Assembly (NCBI GenBank): GCA_002342805.1
Contig: DDQW01000024.1
Span: 32,226-66,909, forward strand
Reading direction: 5' to 3'
From: Clostridiales bacterium UBA2432
GTDB lineage: Bacteria > Bacillota > Clostridia > Lachnospirales > Vallitaleaceae
Length of the DNA: 34,684 nt
Shown: positions 22,457-31,082 of the stretch, piece after piece
How positions within the stretch are numbered: position 1 is the first letter of the stretch
Layout of the letters: every line of letters starts with the position of its first letter
The notes under the pieces: model-generated
Told to the model about the DNA's origin: nothing
The model's database searches: none
The model's input: the letters and a program-made list of their open reading frames with translations, nothing else
Program-made: the position numbers and the translations under genes

Positions 22457-24157
22457 TTAGTATGCATAATCAGTTGTTAAAACGAGTTTCTTATCTTTAA
22501 TTTCATATATTTCATCACAAATTTTCAATAATTCAGTACCATGAGTAATCGCTATTAAGGTCGTATTTGGATAATAATGCGCTATATTTTTTATGAGTTC
22601 TTGTTCTGTAGAACGATCTAACGATGATGTGGCCTCATCCAAGATTAAAAAGGGTTTATTGTGAACCAGTGCACGAGCAATATTTATACGTTGAGCTTGT
22701 CCTTGTGAAATGCCAACACCGCGTTCGTGGATTAAAGAATCAATACCTTGCTCTAATTGATCGATAAATTCATCACAACAAGCAGCAGTTAAAGCAGTCT
22801 GAAGTTGTTCTTTTGAGATATGTTCATTTAAGAATAAGTTTTCACGAAGACTACCTGAAAAGAGTGGATTTGATTGTGAAACATAGGTAAAGTAATGACG
22901 AGTTAGTGATGAAGCCGGTATTTTCTTTCCGGAATCAAAGGCAAGAAATAAGTTTCCTGAATTCGGCTCAATCAGTGATAAAATTAAATGAATTAAGGTT
23001 GTTTTTCCGCTACCTGAAGGTCCAATGATTCCGATACGTTTTCCGCTTACTATTTCTAAAGAAACGTTTTTAAGGACGGGAATAGATGGGTCATAAGCAA
23101 AAGAAAGATTTTGAATTTGAAGTCCCAATAATTTTTCACTGTTTTCTGTGATATAATTATCTTGATGTGATTCGTCAGGGAGGGCATAAATTTCTTCGAT
23201 TCGCTCGAGTGATGATAGAGATGAAATTAAACGAGGAATTGAACGCGTCATTTCATGAATTGGGCCTTGTATTTCACCAACAAGCTGTAAAAAAGCCGTA
23301 AAAGTACCAAATGTTATTGCAGATTGTGCTAAACGATATGCGCCGAGAGTTAAGGCAAAGAAAAAACCAACGTTATAACCACTTTCTAGAATAACGTTTG
23401 CTTTAATACTCTTTAAATTTTTGTTCTTAATGAGCGCAAATCGATTATTTTGTAAACTGGAAATCTGAGAAATATTTTCGTTGAGATAATTAAAGGTTTT
23501 TAGTAAAATAAGATTCTGTAGTGATTCATTTATTTTAGAACGTTGAATTCCATCAGCGTTTTGTATTTTGTATTGAATTTCTCTTAGAGTACGCCCAATA
23601 ATCATACTGATAAGGACAGTAAAAGGTGTGATTAAGAAAGTAAGCATTGCTAACATCCAATCAAAATATGCAAGCATTGCAAAAGCAGCAATGAATTGCA
23701 AAAAGAGGGCAATCATCGTTGGAATGATATTTGTCAATGTTTGAACAACATGACGAACATCTTCATATAATCGCGTGAGTAGATCTCCGGTATTGTGTTG
23801 GCTGATTGAGGCCCATTTTTTGTGATAAATTCTTGTGAGTAAATGTAACTGTAAGTTATTAACCATTGTATTCTCTAACTTTACATTATTATGTGACAAA
23901 AAACTGTAAAGAGATAGATCGATAATTAAGAGTAGAGCGAAAAAAATACCATAGTGAAGTGCGGAACGATAATCACCATCGATTGCAAAATCAATCATTA
24001 ATTTTGTAATAAAGGCAACAAGGACATTTAGTAAGGCCTGTAAGATGCTAAGTGTAGTAATAAGCAAAATCTTTGAACGATAACCATTGCTATATTTGTA
24101 TAAGGTTCGATATATATTTATGTCGATTAACTTTTTTAGTTTTTCTATCTTTTGCAT
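22457..24157 (-). CDS. ABC exporter (lasso D-type) with fused membrane and ATPase domains
   Basis: 566 residues. Six membrane helices lie in ~27-310 and an ATPase domain in ~345-566. Walker A is GPSGSGKT (379-386), the Q-loop SQSNP (427-431), the signature ISQGQ (483-487, a variant of LSGGQ) and Walker B LILDEAT (504-510), with the switch His in AITHG. There is no N-terminal C39 peptidase domain, which fits a cluster whose leader is removed by a separate B2 protein. It is the expected exporter, and perhaps immunity pump, for the peptides at 21949-22397. It faces them and is divergent from B2. ATG at 24157 follows AAAAAGGAGAG. Confidence 0.92.
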   Translation of the reverse strand: MQKIEKLKKLIDINIYRTLYKYSNGYRSKILLITTLSILQALLNVLVAFITKLMIDFAIDGDYRSALHYGIFFALLLIIDLSLYSFLSHNNVKLENTMVNNLQLHLLTRIYHKKWASISQHNTGDLLTRLYEDVRHVVQTLTNIIPTMIALFLQFIAAFAMLAYFDWMLAMLTFLITPFTVLISMIIGRTLREIQYKIQNADGIQRSKINESLQNLILLKTFNYLNENISQISSLQNNRFALIKNKNLKSIKANVILESGYNVGFFFALTLGAYRLAQSAITFGTFTAFLQLVGEIQGPIHEMTRSIPRLISSLSSLERIEEIYALPDESHQDNYITENSEKLLGLQIQNLSFAYDPSIPVLKNVSLEIVSGKRIGIIGPSGSGKTTLIHLILSLIEPNSGNLFLAFDSGKKIPASSLTRHYFTYVSQSNPLFSGSLRENLFLNEHISKEQLQTALTAACCDEFIDQLEQGIDSLIHERGVGISQGQAQRINIARALVHNKPFLILDEATSSLDRSTEQELIKNIAHYYPNTTLIAITHGTELLKICDEIYEIKDKKLVLTTDYAY

Positions 24158-24197
24158 AGAGCTCTCCTTTTTATCCGTGTTTAATATCTATAAACCT

Positions 24198-24226
24198 ATT
24201 GTATGTGAACTTTTGTCAGTCGTCAA
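24198..24226 (-). promoter_or_regulatory. Promoter of the ABC exporter gene
   Basis: On the minus strand: TTGACG (24226-24221), a 17-bp spacer, and TACAAT (24203-24198). It sits in the 92-bp gap shared with the divergent B2 gene, whose own promoter is not clear (TTGTAT at 24199-24204 is a possible -35). Confidence 0.7.
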
Positions 24227-24249
24227 TATGAAAGCTGAAGGAGGTAGTT

Positions 24250-24717
24250 ATGTCAAGAATAAAATTATTCTTATGGTATGTCGGAGTAGTGGTCTTGTCC
24301 TTGTTTGCGAACATCACGATTAAATTTATTCCATTTAAATCGCTTATTCGATGGATCACAAACAGTGAGGCGATTTCAACTGAAGAATTATGTCTTACAA
24401 ATAATGAACAAAAACGCTTATACAGAGCAGAAGAGCTATTGGAGCATGTTCGTGAAAAAGTTCCGTGGCGGGTTTATTGTTTTGAACAAGCCATTGTTGC
24501 ATTAATCATAGCAAAAGTATTAAAAGTAAATATGAATATATACTTTGGGGTACAAAAAGTAAATGATCAAATTCTTGCACATGCTTGGACAGTAGCAGGA
24601 GAAGTAATATTTACGGGAAGAGAAGAGAGTGTTCATTTTGTTCCGGTGTTTGTCCGAGGATATAAAGCCAATATAAAGAAAATCAGAAAAATTCACCAAA
24701 AAGGGAAGTTCATATAA
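24250..24717 (+). CDS. Lasso peptide biosynthesis B2-type protein (transglutaminase-like leader peptidase)
   Basis: 155 residues. A hydrophobic N-terminal segment (LFLWYVGVVVLSLFANITI) is typical of B2 proteins. The peptidase core follows the Transglut_core3 pattern: Cys77 in VPWRVYCFEQAIVALIIAKV, then IYFGVQKV, and His111 in AHAWTVAGEVIFTG. Characterised B2 enzymes use a Cys-His-Asp triad and cut the leader two residues after a conserved Thr. The usual Asp about 12 residues after His is absent; E125 or E126 is the nearest acid. The partner B1 protein is encoded at 20640. GAAGGAGG precedes the ATG. It is separated from the B1 operon by the precursors and the minus-strand exporter. Its end forms half of the terminator stem. 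Confidence 0.9.
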   Translation: MSRIKLFLWYVGVVVLSLFANITIKFIPFKSLIRWITNSEAISTEELCLTNNEQKRLYRAEELLEHVREKVPWRVYCFEQAIVALIIAKVLKVNMNIYFGVQKVNDQILAHAWTVAGEVIFTGREESVHFVPVFVRGYKANIKKIRKIHQKGKFI

Positions 24718-24732
24718 ATGAACTTCCCTTTA
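24697..24732. terminator. Terminator between B2 and gap
   Basis: AAGGGAAGTTCAT (24701-24713) pairs perfectly with 24718-24730 around ATAA. On the minus strand the stem ends in a run of five T (24702-24698), so it best serves gap; the plus-strand tail (TAAGTTATTCTTT) is weaker. It overlaps the last B2 codons. Confidence 0.8.
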
Positions 24733-24746
24733 AGTTATTCTTTAAA

Positions 24747-25754
24747 TTACTTAGTGTCAATATCAGCCATGTAAGAAATAAGGTCAACAACTTTGTTTGA
24801 GTAACCCCACTCATTATCATACCAAGCAACAACTTTAACGAAATTATCGTTTAAGCCAATACCTGCGCCAGCGTCAAAGATTGACGTTCTAGGATCTGTC
24901 ATGAAGTCTGTAGAAACAACAGCATCTTCAGTATATCCAAGTACACCAGCTAATTCATTTTCTGATGCGTCTTTCATTGCTTTACAGATTTCTTCGTATG
25001 AAGCACCTTTATCAAGACGTACAGTTAAGTCAACAACAGAAACGTTTGTTGTAGGTACACGGAAAGCCATACCAGTTAACTTACCATTAAGTTCAGGGAT
25101 AACTTTTCCAACTGCCTTTGCAGCTCCAGTTGATGAAGGGATGATGTTAGCAGAAGCTGTACGTCCACCTCTCCAGTCTTTGTTTGAAGGTCCGTCAACA
25201 GTTTTTTGAGTTGCAGTTGTTGCATGTACTGTTGTCATAAGTCCTTCAATGATACCAAACTTGTCATTAAGAACTTTTGCGATTGGTGATAAACAGTTTG
25301 TTGTACATGAAGCATTAGATACAACAACCATATCTTTTGTATATTTTTCGTTGTTTACGCCCATAACAAACATAGGAGCATCAGCTGATGGAGCTGAGAT
25401 AACAACTTTTTTAGCGCCACCTTTTAAGTGAGCAGAAGCTTTTTCAGTTGTTGTGAATACACCTGTTGATTCAACGATATATTCAGCACCACATGCTGCC
25501 CAATCAATGTTTTCAGGGTTCATTTCTGCAAAAGCTGTAACAGCTAAACCGTCAACAACTAATTTGCCATCTTCAATGGCTACTTCGCCGTCATAGCGAC
25601 CATGAGTTGAGTCATACTTAAGCATGTAAGCCATGTACTCAAGATCAATAAATGGGTCATTGATACCAACTACTTCAATGTTGTCATTTTTCATTGCAGC
25701 TCTGAATACTAGACGTCCAATACGTCCAAATCCGTTAATTCCTACTTTAACCAT
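24747..25754 (-). CDS. gap: Glyceraldehyde-3-phosphate dehydrogenase, type I
   Basis: 335 residues, glycolysis, cytoplasmic tetramer. The NAD-binding start is VKVGINGFGRIGRLVFRAA; Asp33 (GINDPF) indicates NAD rather than NADP. The active site is SNASCTTNCL with catalytic Cys150. HATTATQKTVDGPSNKDWRG and the C-terminal WYDNEWGYSNKVVDL are family signatures. GAGGTG stands before the ATG. The codon choice is more uniform than in the neighbours, as expected for a highly expressed gene. It stands alone between a terminator and its own promoter. It is not followed here by pgk or tpi, unlike many Firmicutes. Confidence 0.97.
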   Translation of the reverse strand: MVKVGINGFGRIGRLVFRAAMKNDNIEVVGINDPFIDLEYMAYMLKYDSTHGRYDGEVAIEDGKLVVDGLAVTAFAEMNPENIDWAACGAEYIVESTGVFTTTEKASAHLKGGAKKVVISAPSADAPMFVMGVNNEKYTKDMVVVSNASCTTNCLSPIAKVLNDKFGIIEGLMTTVHATTATQKTVDGPSNKDWRGGRTASANIIPSSTGAAKAVGKVIPELNGKLTGMAFRVPTTNVSVVDLTVRLDKGASYEEICKAMKDASENELAGVLGYTEDAVVSTDFMTDPRTSIFDAGAGIGLNDNFVKVVAWYDNEWGYSNKVVDLISYMADIDTK

Positions 25755-25814
25755 AAAGTCACCTCGTATAAAATATTTGATTTGTTAAAAAACTGTCAAT
25801 TGTTACCTTTGCTC

Positions 25815-25831
25815 AGAAATTAAATATTTCT
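25815..25831. promoter_or_regulatory. Inverted repeat just downstream of the gap promoter
   Basis: AGAAAT-TAAAT-ATTTCT: 6-bp perfect arms with a 5-bp spacer, near +5 to +20 of the predicted gap transcript. It could be an operator or a small RNA hairpin in the leader. Confidence 0.35.
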
Positions 25832-25842
25832 AAGCCCACTTT

Positions 25843-25871
25843 AGTTTATCGTATTCACAAGTCATTGTCAA
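25843..25871 (-). promoter_or_regulatory. Promoter of gap
   Basis: On the minus strand: TTGACA (25871-25866), a 17-bp spacer, and TAAACT (25848-25843). Perfect -35, weaker -10. Confidence 0.55.
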
Positions 25872-25892
25872 TGATTAGGCGATATAAATTTG

Positions 25893-25921
25893 TTGTTTTC
25901 CACTTGGAACAATGCTAAAAT
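25893..25921 (+). promoter_or_regulatory. Promoter of ispF
   Basis: TTGTTT (25893-25898), a 17-bp spacer, and TAAAAT (25916-25921). The leader is about 62 nt. Confidence 0.5.
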
Positions 25922-25990
25922 ATAGGCAGAAACGATGTGAAAAACTTGCATTGTATATATTTTATCAATATACAAGGAGATTAAGAAAAA

Positions 25991-26473
25991 ATGAGAATAG
26001 GACATGGATATGATGTACATCAATTAGTTGAAAATCGACCCTTATTTATCGGAGGAGTTAAAATAGAATACGCGTATGGACTTTTAGGTCATTCAGATGC
26101 AGATGTAGCTCTTCATGCCTTAATGGATGCAATATTAGGAGCTTTGGCACTCGGTGATATCGGAACACATTTTTCGGACCAAGATCAAGCATTTAAAGAT
26201 ATTGATAGTAAAATACTATTGGAAAAAGTTGTTCAAATGATGAAAAACGCAAATTATAAAATAGGTAATGTGGATATTACCATAATTGCCCAAAAACCCA
26301 AAATGGCACCATATATTTCCCAGATAAAAAAAACACTTGCTTCATATCTTGAAATTGATATAAGGCAAGTGAATGTTAAAGCGACAACTGAAGAAAATTT
26401 AGGGTTTACCGGACGTCTTGAAGGTATTTCATGTCATGCAGTTTGTCTTCTTGAACAAGTTAGTGACAAATAA
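25991..26473 (+). CDS. ispF: 2-C-methyl-D-erythritol 2,4-cyclodiphosphate synthase
   Basis: 160 residues, a normal full length. It forms the cyclic diphosphate in the MEP route to isoprenoids, including the undecaprenyl carrier used by the polysaccharide genes in this window. RIGHGYDVHQL holds the Zn ligands D8 and H10; H42 (VALHALMDA) is the third. LLGHSDADVALH and GDIGTHFSD are family signatures, as is KATTEENLGFTGRLEG at the end. CAAGGAGA is the binding site before the ATG. It stands alone, without ispD, and converges on the M23 gene with a 6-bp gap. Confidence 0.97.
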   Translation: MRIGHGYDVHQLVENRPLFIGGVKIEYAYGLLGHSDADVALHALMDAILGALALGDIGTHFSDQDQAFKDIDSKILLEKVVQMMKNANYKIGNVDITIIAQKPKMAPYISQIKKTLASYLEIDIRQVNVKATTEENLGFTGRLEGISCHAVCLLEQVSDK

Positions 26474-26479
26474 AAGCTA

Positions 26480-28198
26480 TTAAAAGGGTGGAGCGTCAAA
26501 AAATTTCCAAGGATTGACATAAATATTATTATTGTACATGGAAAAATGTAAATGTGGTCCGGTTGAAAAACCGGTTGAACCAACAGTTCCTATGATGTCA
26601 CCTTTTTCAACAAAATCGCCAACGTTAACATCCATTGAATTGAGATGATAATATTGACTGAAGATACCAACACCATGGTCAATAAAAATCGTATTTCCAG
26701 TTATAGCAATATGTTCGGATAAACGAACATAACCTGTCTCAGTGGCTACAACAGGAGTACCGGATTCAATGGCAAAATCAATGCCATTATGTCGTGAGCT
26801 TTCTACAGCATCATTTGTATAACGTATAACCCCATACTCTGTTGAAATTCGTCCTCCAACCGGTTGAAGAAATGGTCCTGTCCAGAGGGGCTGATTATGA
26901 CTAATTTCTCGACCTCTCTTGAATGCTTCAACTAGAGCGATTTGATTATCATCAGATCGGATACTGGCTGTACTTGAGGAGGTTTTTAATTGCTGAGTAG
27001 GAAATTCTTTATTAATGACAGTCACAAGTAACTCCGTAGATACACGGTCACCTTCATTATTTTCTTCGTGAATGGTGAAAGAATATTGGCTAGGGGACAA
27101 TCGACTCATTAATGGAAGGAATAAATAACTTGCGTCTTCTTGATGAATCCATTGTAAAGCTTCGTGATAAATATCTGTTTCAAAAGTATATACCGAATCT
27201 TGGTTGATATGATTGCCTTTTATGACAACAAGGTCACCAGGTTCGTATTCCAAATTATTGAGTTCATAGGATGCAGGTAGCTGAACGTTGAGAAGTGCAG
27301 TTTGTGTCATGCTTCCATAATCATAATCAGTTACTTTCGGCCAGTCATAATTGATAACAAGTTGATATTCTCCGTTTATTTGCGGTAGAGGAATGGTTGC
27401 TTTTTGGTTCTCAAAAGTAATTGGATTTTCATCCATTAGATTTTGAGAAGCATCGTATAACAAATAGCTTGCTGTTGGAATACTGAAATTATCGTTGAAA
27501 TCTTCGAGAACTAAATTAAGTGTTGCATTATCTGTAGCGATTAAGTGGGAATTAAAATCGGGAGTTGCAATAAAATCGTTGTTTATGATATCTGTAGCAT
27601 AATAAGACTTATATATATGATGATTCCATGTTGCTTTGGTTTGAGTAGCTAATGTTTGGTTATTGTAAGTCAACTGTACATCGGGTAATTTATTTTTTGG
27701 GAAAAAATATTCCAGTAGTCCGGATTTAAATAATTCATTAAATGAATTTGTTGAATATAAGAGAACGGATTCACCCTTAGTAATCTGAAATAGTTCGCGA
27801 TTAAAATCAATATCAACTTTATAGGTGTCATAATTACTATCATTGGTAAATGCATTCATTTGCAATGAAAAAACGTCAGCTTCTTCATTGAGTTTGCTTG
27901 AAGTTTCGATAATCGGAAGACTACTTTCTGAAAAAGAATGAAGAATTTTTTCGAGCGCAACGCTTTTTGATGCATCACTTGCATTTGCAGCAACAATTGT
28001 GTCGCATAAAGAACCACTGTGATCATAGAGTTCATAAAACAAATAAGATTTTTGGGACCTTGTTGTTAGGGGACTAGTCATATTTTTCTCTGTGAATAAT
28101 TGGCAAGCAGATACAAGTATTGAAAAACTCATGAGCATAAGTGCCAAGAGCGTAATTTGTTTACCTAGCTTCAATCGTTTATTAAAAAAAGGGTACAT
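26480..28198 (-). CDS. M23 family lipoprotein metallopeptidase
   Basis: 572 residues. A signal peptide ends in lipobox LVSAC with Cys32 as the lipidated residue, so the protein is anchored outside the membrane. Residues ~35-440 are an unrecognised beta-rich region, probably Ig-like strands (for example EYQLVINYDWP and SQYSFTIHEE). The M23 (LytM) domain fills ~445-570: HNGIDFA (first Zn His and Asp), ATETGYVRLSEH, HGVGIFSQYYHL and GPHLHFSM (catalytic HxH). Zn residues look intact, so it may cut peptidoglycan cross-links, although the long N-terminal region could make it a regulator or binding protein. GGAGG precedes the ATG at 28198. Confidence 0.93.
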   Translation of the reverse strand: MYPFFNKRLKLGKQITLLALMLMSFSILVSACQLFTEKNMTSPLTTRSQKSYLFYELYDHSGSLCDTIVAANASDASKSVALEKILHSFSESSLPIIETSSKLNEEADVFSLQMNAFTNDSNYDTYKVDIDFNRELFQITKGESVLLYSTNSFNELFKSGLLEYFFPKNKLPDVQLTYNNQTLATQTKATWNHHIYKSYYATDIINNDFIATPDFNSHLIATDNATLNLVLEDFNDNFSIPTASYLLYDASQNLMDENPITFENQKATIPLPQINGEYQLVINYDWPKVTDYDYGSMTQTALLNVQLPASYELNNLEYEPGDLVVIKGNHINQDSVYTFETDIYHEALQWIHQEDASYLFLPLMSRLSPSQYSFTIHEENNEGDRVSTELLVTVINKEFPTQQLKTSSSTASIRSDDNQIALVEAFKRGREISHNQPLWTGPFLQPVGGRISTEYGVIRYTNDAVESSRHNGIDFAIESGTPVVATETGYVRLSEHIAITGNTIFIDHGVGIFSQYYHLNSMDVNVGDFVEKGDIIGTVGSTGFSTGPHLHFSMYNNNIYVNPWKFFDAPPF

Positions 28199-28293
28199 AC
28201 ATAATCCTCCATAATCCTCATAACATTGTTGATAATTGAAATATACATATTATAGCAGATTTTAAAATATAATAAAGCAAATAAGTTAAAAAA

Positions 28294-28323
28294 TTAGAAT
28301 TGTTACATATTTCATGATATAAT
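28294..28323 (+). promoter_or_regulatory. Possible promoter of gltX
   Basis: TATAAT at 28318-28323 with a weak TTAGAA (28294-28299) at 18 bp. The 170-bp leader region shows no T-box signature. Confidence 0.35.
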
Positions 28324-28371
28324 AATTTGTGATTTATATTTACGAAAATTCATAATTAAAGGAGTTTCAAT

Positions 28372-29841
28372 ATGAGTAATAAAATAAGAACGCGTTATGC
28401 ACCAAGTCCAACAGGAAAAATGCATGTAGGAAACTTAAGAACTGCATTATATGCATATTTAATAGCAAAGCATGAAAATGGAGATTTTTTGTTGCGAATT
28501 GAAGACACGGATCAAGAGCGATTTGTTGAAGGTGCAACAGATATTATATATAATACATTATCAGATGCAGGACTGATTCATGACGAAGGCCCGGATAAAG
28601 ATGGTGGGGTAGGTCCTTATGTTCAAAGTGAACGACAGAAACAAGGTGTTTACTTGGAATATGCTGAAAAATTGATTGAAAAAGGTGAAGCCTATTACTG
28701 CTTTTGTGATAAAGAACGACTAGAAGGTCTACGGCAAGAAGCTGAGAATAAAAAGGAAACTTACCGTTATGATAAGCATTGTTTGCATTTGTCTAAAGAA
28801 GACGTCGATGAAAAACTTGCGAAAAATGAAGCCTATGTGATTCGTCAAAATAATCCGATCGAAGGAACAACTGTTTTTTCAGATGTACTTTACGGAGATA
28901 TAACGGTTGATAACAAAGAGCTTGAAGATATGGTTCTTATAAAAACAGATGGATATCCAACATATAATTTTGCCAATGTTGTGGATGATCATTTAATGGG
29001 CATTACACACGTAGTTAGAGGAAATGAATACTTATCTTCTTCGCCCAAATATAATCGTCTCTACAATGCATTTGGTTGGGAAGTCCCTGTTTATGTGCAT
29101 TGCCCGCTTATTACAGATGAAAATCACAAAAAGTTAAGCAAACGACTTGGGCATGCTTCTTATGAAGATCTTATTGAGCTTGGTTTCTTAAGTGAAGCTA
29201 TTGTAAATTTTGTGGCTCTATTAGGATGGAGTCCTTCATCAAATGAAGAAATCTTTTCTATGAATGAACTAATCGAACGATTTGATTATCATAATATTAA
29301 CAAAGCACCTGCAGTTTTTGATATGAAAAAATTTAGATGGATGAATAGCGAATATATTAAGCGCTTAGATCCGGAAGCTTTTTATAAACTTGTTGAAGAA
29401 CGTATTAAAAAAGTGGTGCCAAATGAAGCAATTGACCATAAAAAAATAGCTGCATTGGCACAAACTCGACTTGAAACGTTAACGGAGATTGATGAAATTA
29501 TTGATTTTTTTCAAGAAGTTCCGGAATATGACAAAGCTATTTATACGCATAAAAAAATGAAAACGAATCCGGAAAATTCACGTGGATTCATGCAACAAGT
29601 ATTGCCTGTACTTGAAGAACAAGATGTTTGGACGGTAGATGCCCTTCATGAGTCTGTGATGGCTTTTATAAAAACTACGGATTTAAAAAATGGTCAAGTT
29701 TTATGGCCATTAAGAACAGCACTATCCGGCAAAGAATCGACTCCGGGAGGGGCGTTTGATATTATGGATATTCTAGGAAAAGAAGAATCTATAAAACGTA
29801 TACAAGCAGGTATTAAGAAGCTAGAAGATGAAATGGAGTAA
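28372..29841 (+). CDS. gltX: Glutamyl-tRNA synthetase
   Basis: 489 residues, a normal full length for bacterial GltX. It charges tRNA-Glu (and, in many Firmicutes, tRNA-Gln before transamidation). The class I signature 'HIGH' appears as GKMHVGNLRTALYA and the 'KMSKS' loop as HKKLSKRLG. LLRIEDTDQERFV and PTYNFANVVDDHLMGITHVV are also typical. The cysteine pair in YYCFCDKE lies in the region where some GluRS bind zinc. The C-terminal ~150 residues form the helical anticodon-binding part. AAAGGAGTTTCAAT leads the ATG. The ung gene starts 3 bp after its stop. Confidence 0.97.
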   Translation: MSNKIRTRYAPSPTGKMHVGNLRTALYAYLIAKHENGDFLLRIEDTDQERFVEGATDIIYNTLSDAGLIHDEGPDKDGGVGPYVQSERQKQGVYLEYAEKLIEKGEAYYCFCDKERLEGLRQEAENKKETYRYDKHCLHLSKEDVDEKLAKNEAYVIRQNNPIEGTTVFSDVLYGDITVDNKELEDMVLIKTDGYPTYNFANVVDDHLMGITHVVRGNEYLSSSPKYNRLYNAFGWEVPVYVHCPLITDENHKKLSKRLGHASYEDLIELGFLSEAIVNFVALLGWSPSSNEEIFSMNELIERFDYHNINKAPAVFDMKKFRWMNSEYIKRLDPEAFYKLVEERIKKVVPNEAIDHKKIAALAQTRLETLTEIDEIIDFFQEVPEYDKAIYTHKKMKTNPENSRGFMQQVLPVLEEQDVWTVDALHESVMAFIKTTDLKNGQVLWPLRTALSGKESTPGGAFDIMDILGKEESIKRIQAGIKKLEDEME

Positions 29842-29844
29842 GAA

Positions 29845-30519
29845 ATGAGCGAAGTTTTTACAAATGATTGGAAGGATATTCTTCAAGACGAGCTAACGCA
29901 AGAGTATTATGTGACAATGCGCGAATTCTTAATACAAGAATATAAAACAAAGCAAATCTTTCCAAAAGCAAAGGATATATTTAATGCATTTCATTTAACA
30001 CCATATAATGATGTGAAAGTAGTGATTATTGGACAAGATCCGTATCATGACGATAATCAGGCTCATGGACTCTGCTTTTCTGTAAAAAAAGAGGTCCCTA
30101 TCCCACCAAGTTTACGTAATATTTATAAGGAATTGGAAAGGGACTGTGGATGTTATATTCCTAAACACGGCAACCTTGAAAAATGGGCAAAACAGGGGGT
30201 TTTACTCATCAATGCAGTACTAACAGTGCGAGCGCATGAAGCTGCGTCACATTCAAAAATTGGATGGGAAAAGTTCACGGACCATGTGATTTCTAGATTG
30301 AATGAACGAAAGGAGCCGGTTATTTTCCTTTTGTGGGGAAACTTTGCTAGGTCAAAGAAAAAATTAATTACCAATAATCAACATTATATTATTGAGTCAG
30401 CACATCCGAGTCCGCTATCTGCATCAAGAGGTTTTTTTGGAAGTTGTCCGTTTTCAAAGATCAACAAGATATTGGATGATAATAATCAAAAATGTATTGA
30501 TTGGCAAATCGAGGATTAA
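29845..30519 (+). CDS. ung: Uracil-DNA glycosylase, family 1
   Basis: 224 residues. It removes uracil from DNA. The water-activating loop is GQDPYH (63-68) with catalytic D65, and the Leu intercalation loop is HPSPLSASRG with H187. LINAVLTVRAHEAASH and FLLWGNFA are further family motifs. It is complete at the usual length. It starts 3 bp after gltX and probably shares its transcript. The start is ATG at 29845, within AGTAAGAAATG. Nothing unusual. Confidence 0.97.
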   Translation: MSEVFTNDWKDILQDELTQEYYVTMREFLIQEYKTKQIFPKAKDIFNAFHLTPYNDVKVVIIGQDPYHDDNQAHGLCFSVKKEVPIPPSLRNIYKELERDCGCYIPKHGNLEKWAKQGVLLINAVLTVRAHEAASHSKIGWEKFTDHVISRLNERKEPVIFLLWGNFARSKKKLITNNQHYIIESAHPSPLSASRGFFGSCPFSKINKILDDNNQKCIDWQIED

Positions 30520-30558
30520 TTGCTTCCTTATTTGTAATAGAAAAAAGGAGGATTATTT

Positions 30559-31032
30559 GTGGGGAATGGAGAAAAAGAAACAATTGTTATTTTAGATAAG
30601 CAAGAAGAAGAACTTGTGTGGTTATCTCAATTGTTTGAAGAGGAAAATTATGAAGTCAACATAGCAACCAATTTAGAACAAGTCTTATTTTGCTTAGAAG
30701 AAGAAAAGACGGATTTATTAGTTATTAATTTTTATGGTGAAGTCCATAAGAAAAAAGAAGTCTTTTTAAAACTCAGAGGACAAGAGAGGTATTTTGGACT
30801 TCCCATATTAGGCTTATTTAGAGATGAACCCTTAGAAACCATGGATTTGTATTTAGAATTAGGATTGGATCATATTTGTACCTACCCTTTTTCGAAGAAA
30901 GATATTCTCATTCATGCGGAACAATTAATAGATGCAATGCATAAAAGAGAACTTATCGATTCGTTAAATCAAAAAATTCTTGCGTTGGAAAAAGAAAATG
31001 CAATATTAAATAAGAAGCTGGAGAACAAATAA
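30559..31032 (+). CDS. Degenerate response-regulator receiver protein with C-terminal coiled coil
   Basis: 157 residues. Residues ~6-125 fold like a CheY receiver, but the phosphate-accepting Asp is Asn57 (LLVINFYG) and the conserved Lys is Tyr109 (ICTYPF instead of xxKPF). Only one acidic pocket residue, D13, is kept. It is therefore unlikely to be phosphorylated in the usual way. Residues ~128-157 (ELIDSLNQKILALEKENAIL) form a heptad coiled coil that should dimerise. There is no DNA-binding or enzymatic output domain. Translation begins at GTG (30559) with AGGAGG seven bases upstream. It follows ung by 39 bp and ends at a strong terminator. Confidence 0.8.
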   Translation: MGNGEKETIVILDKQEEELVWLSQLFEEENYEVNIATNLEQVLFCLEEEKTDLLVINFYGEVHKKKEVFLKLRGQERYFGLPILGLFRDEPLETMDLYLELGLDHICTYPFSKKDILIHAEQLIDAMHKRELIDSLNQKILALEKENAILNKKLENK

Positions 31033-31079
31033 AAAGAGGCTATTGAATCGATAATCTATATTGATTCAATAGCCTCTTT
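31033..31079. terminator. Bidirectional terminator
   Basis: A perfect 17-bp stem pairs 31033-31049 with 31063-31079 around a 13-nt loop. Stem ends are AAA and TTT and a T-rich tail follows on both strands, serving the receiver gene (ends 31032) and the membrane protein (ends 31083). Confidence 0.85.
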
Positions 31080-31082
31080 GCT

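Noticed and set aside
28199..28371. T-box leader upstream of gltX
   Set aside because: No T-box sequence, specifier stem or terminator is visible in this AT-rich 170-bp stretch.
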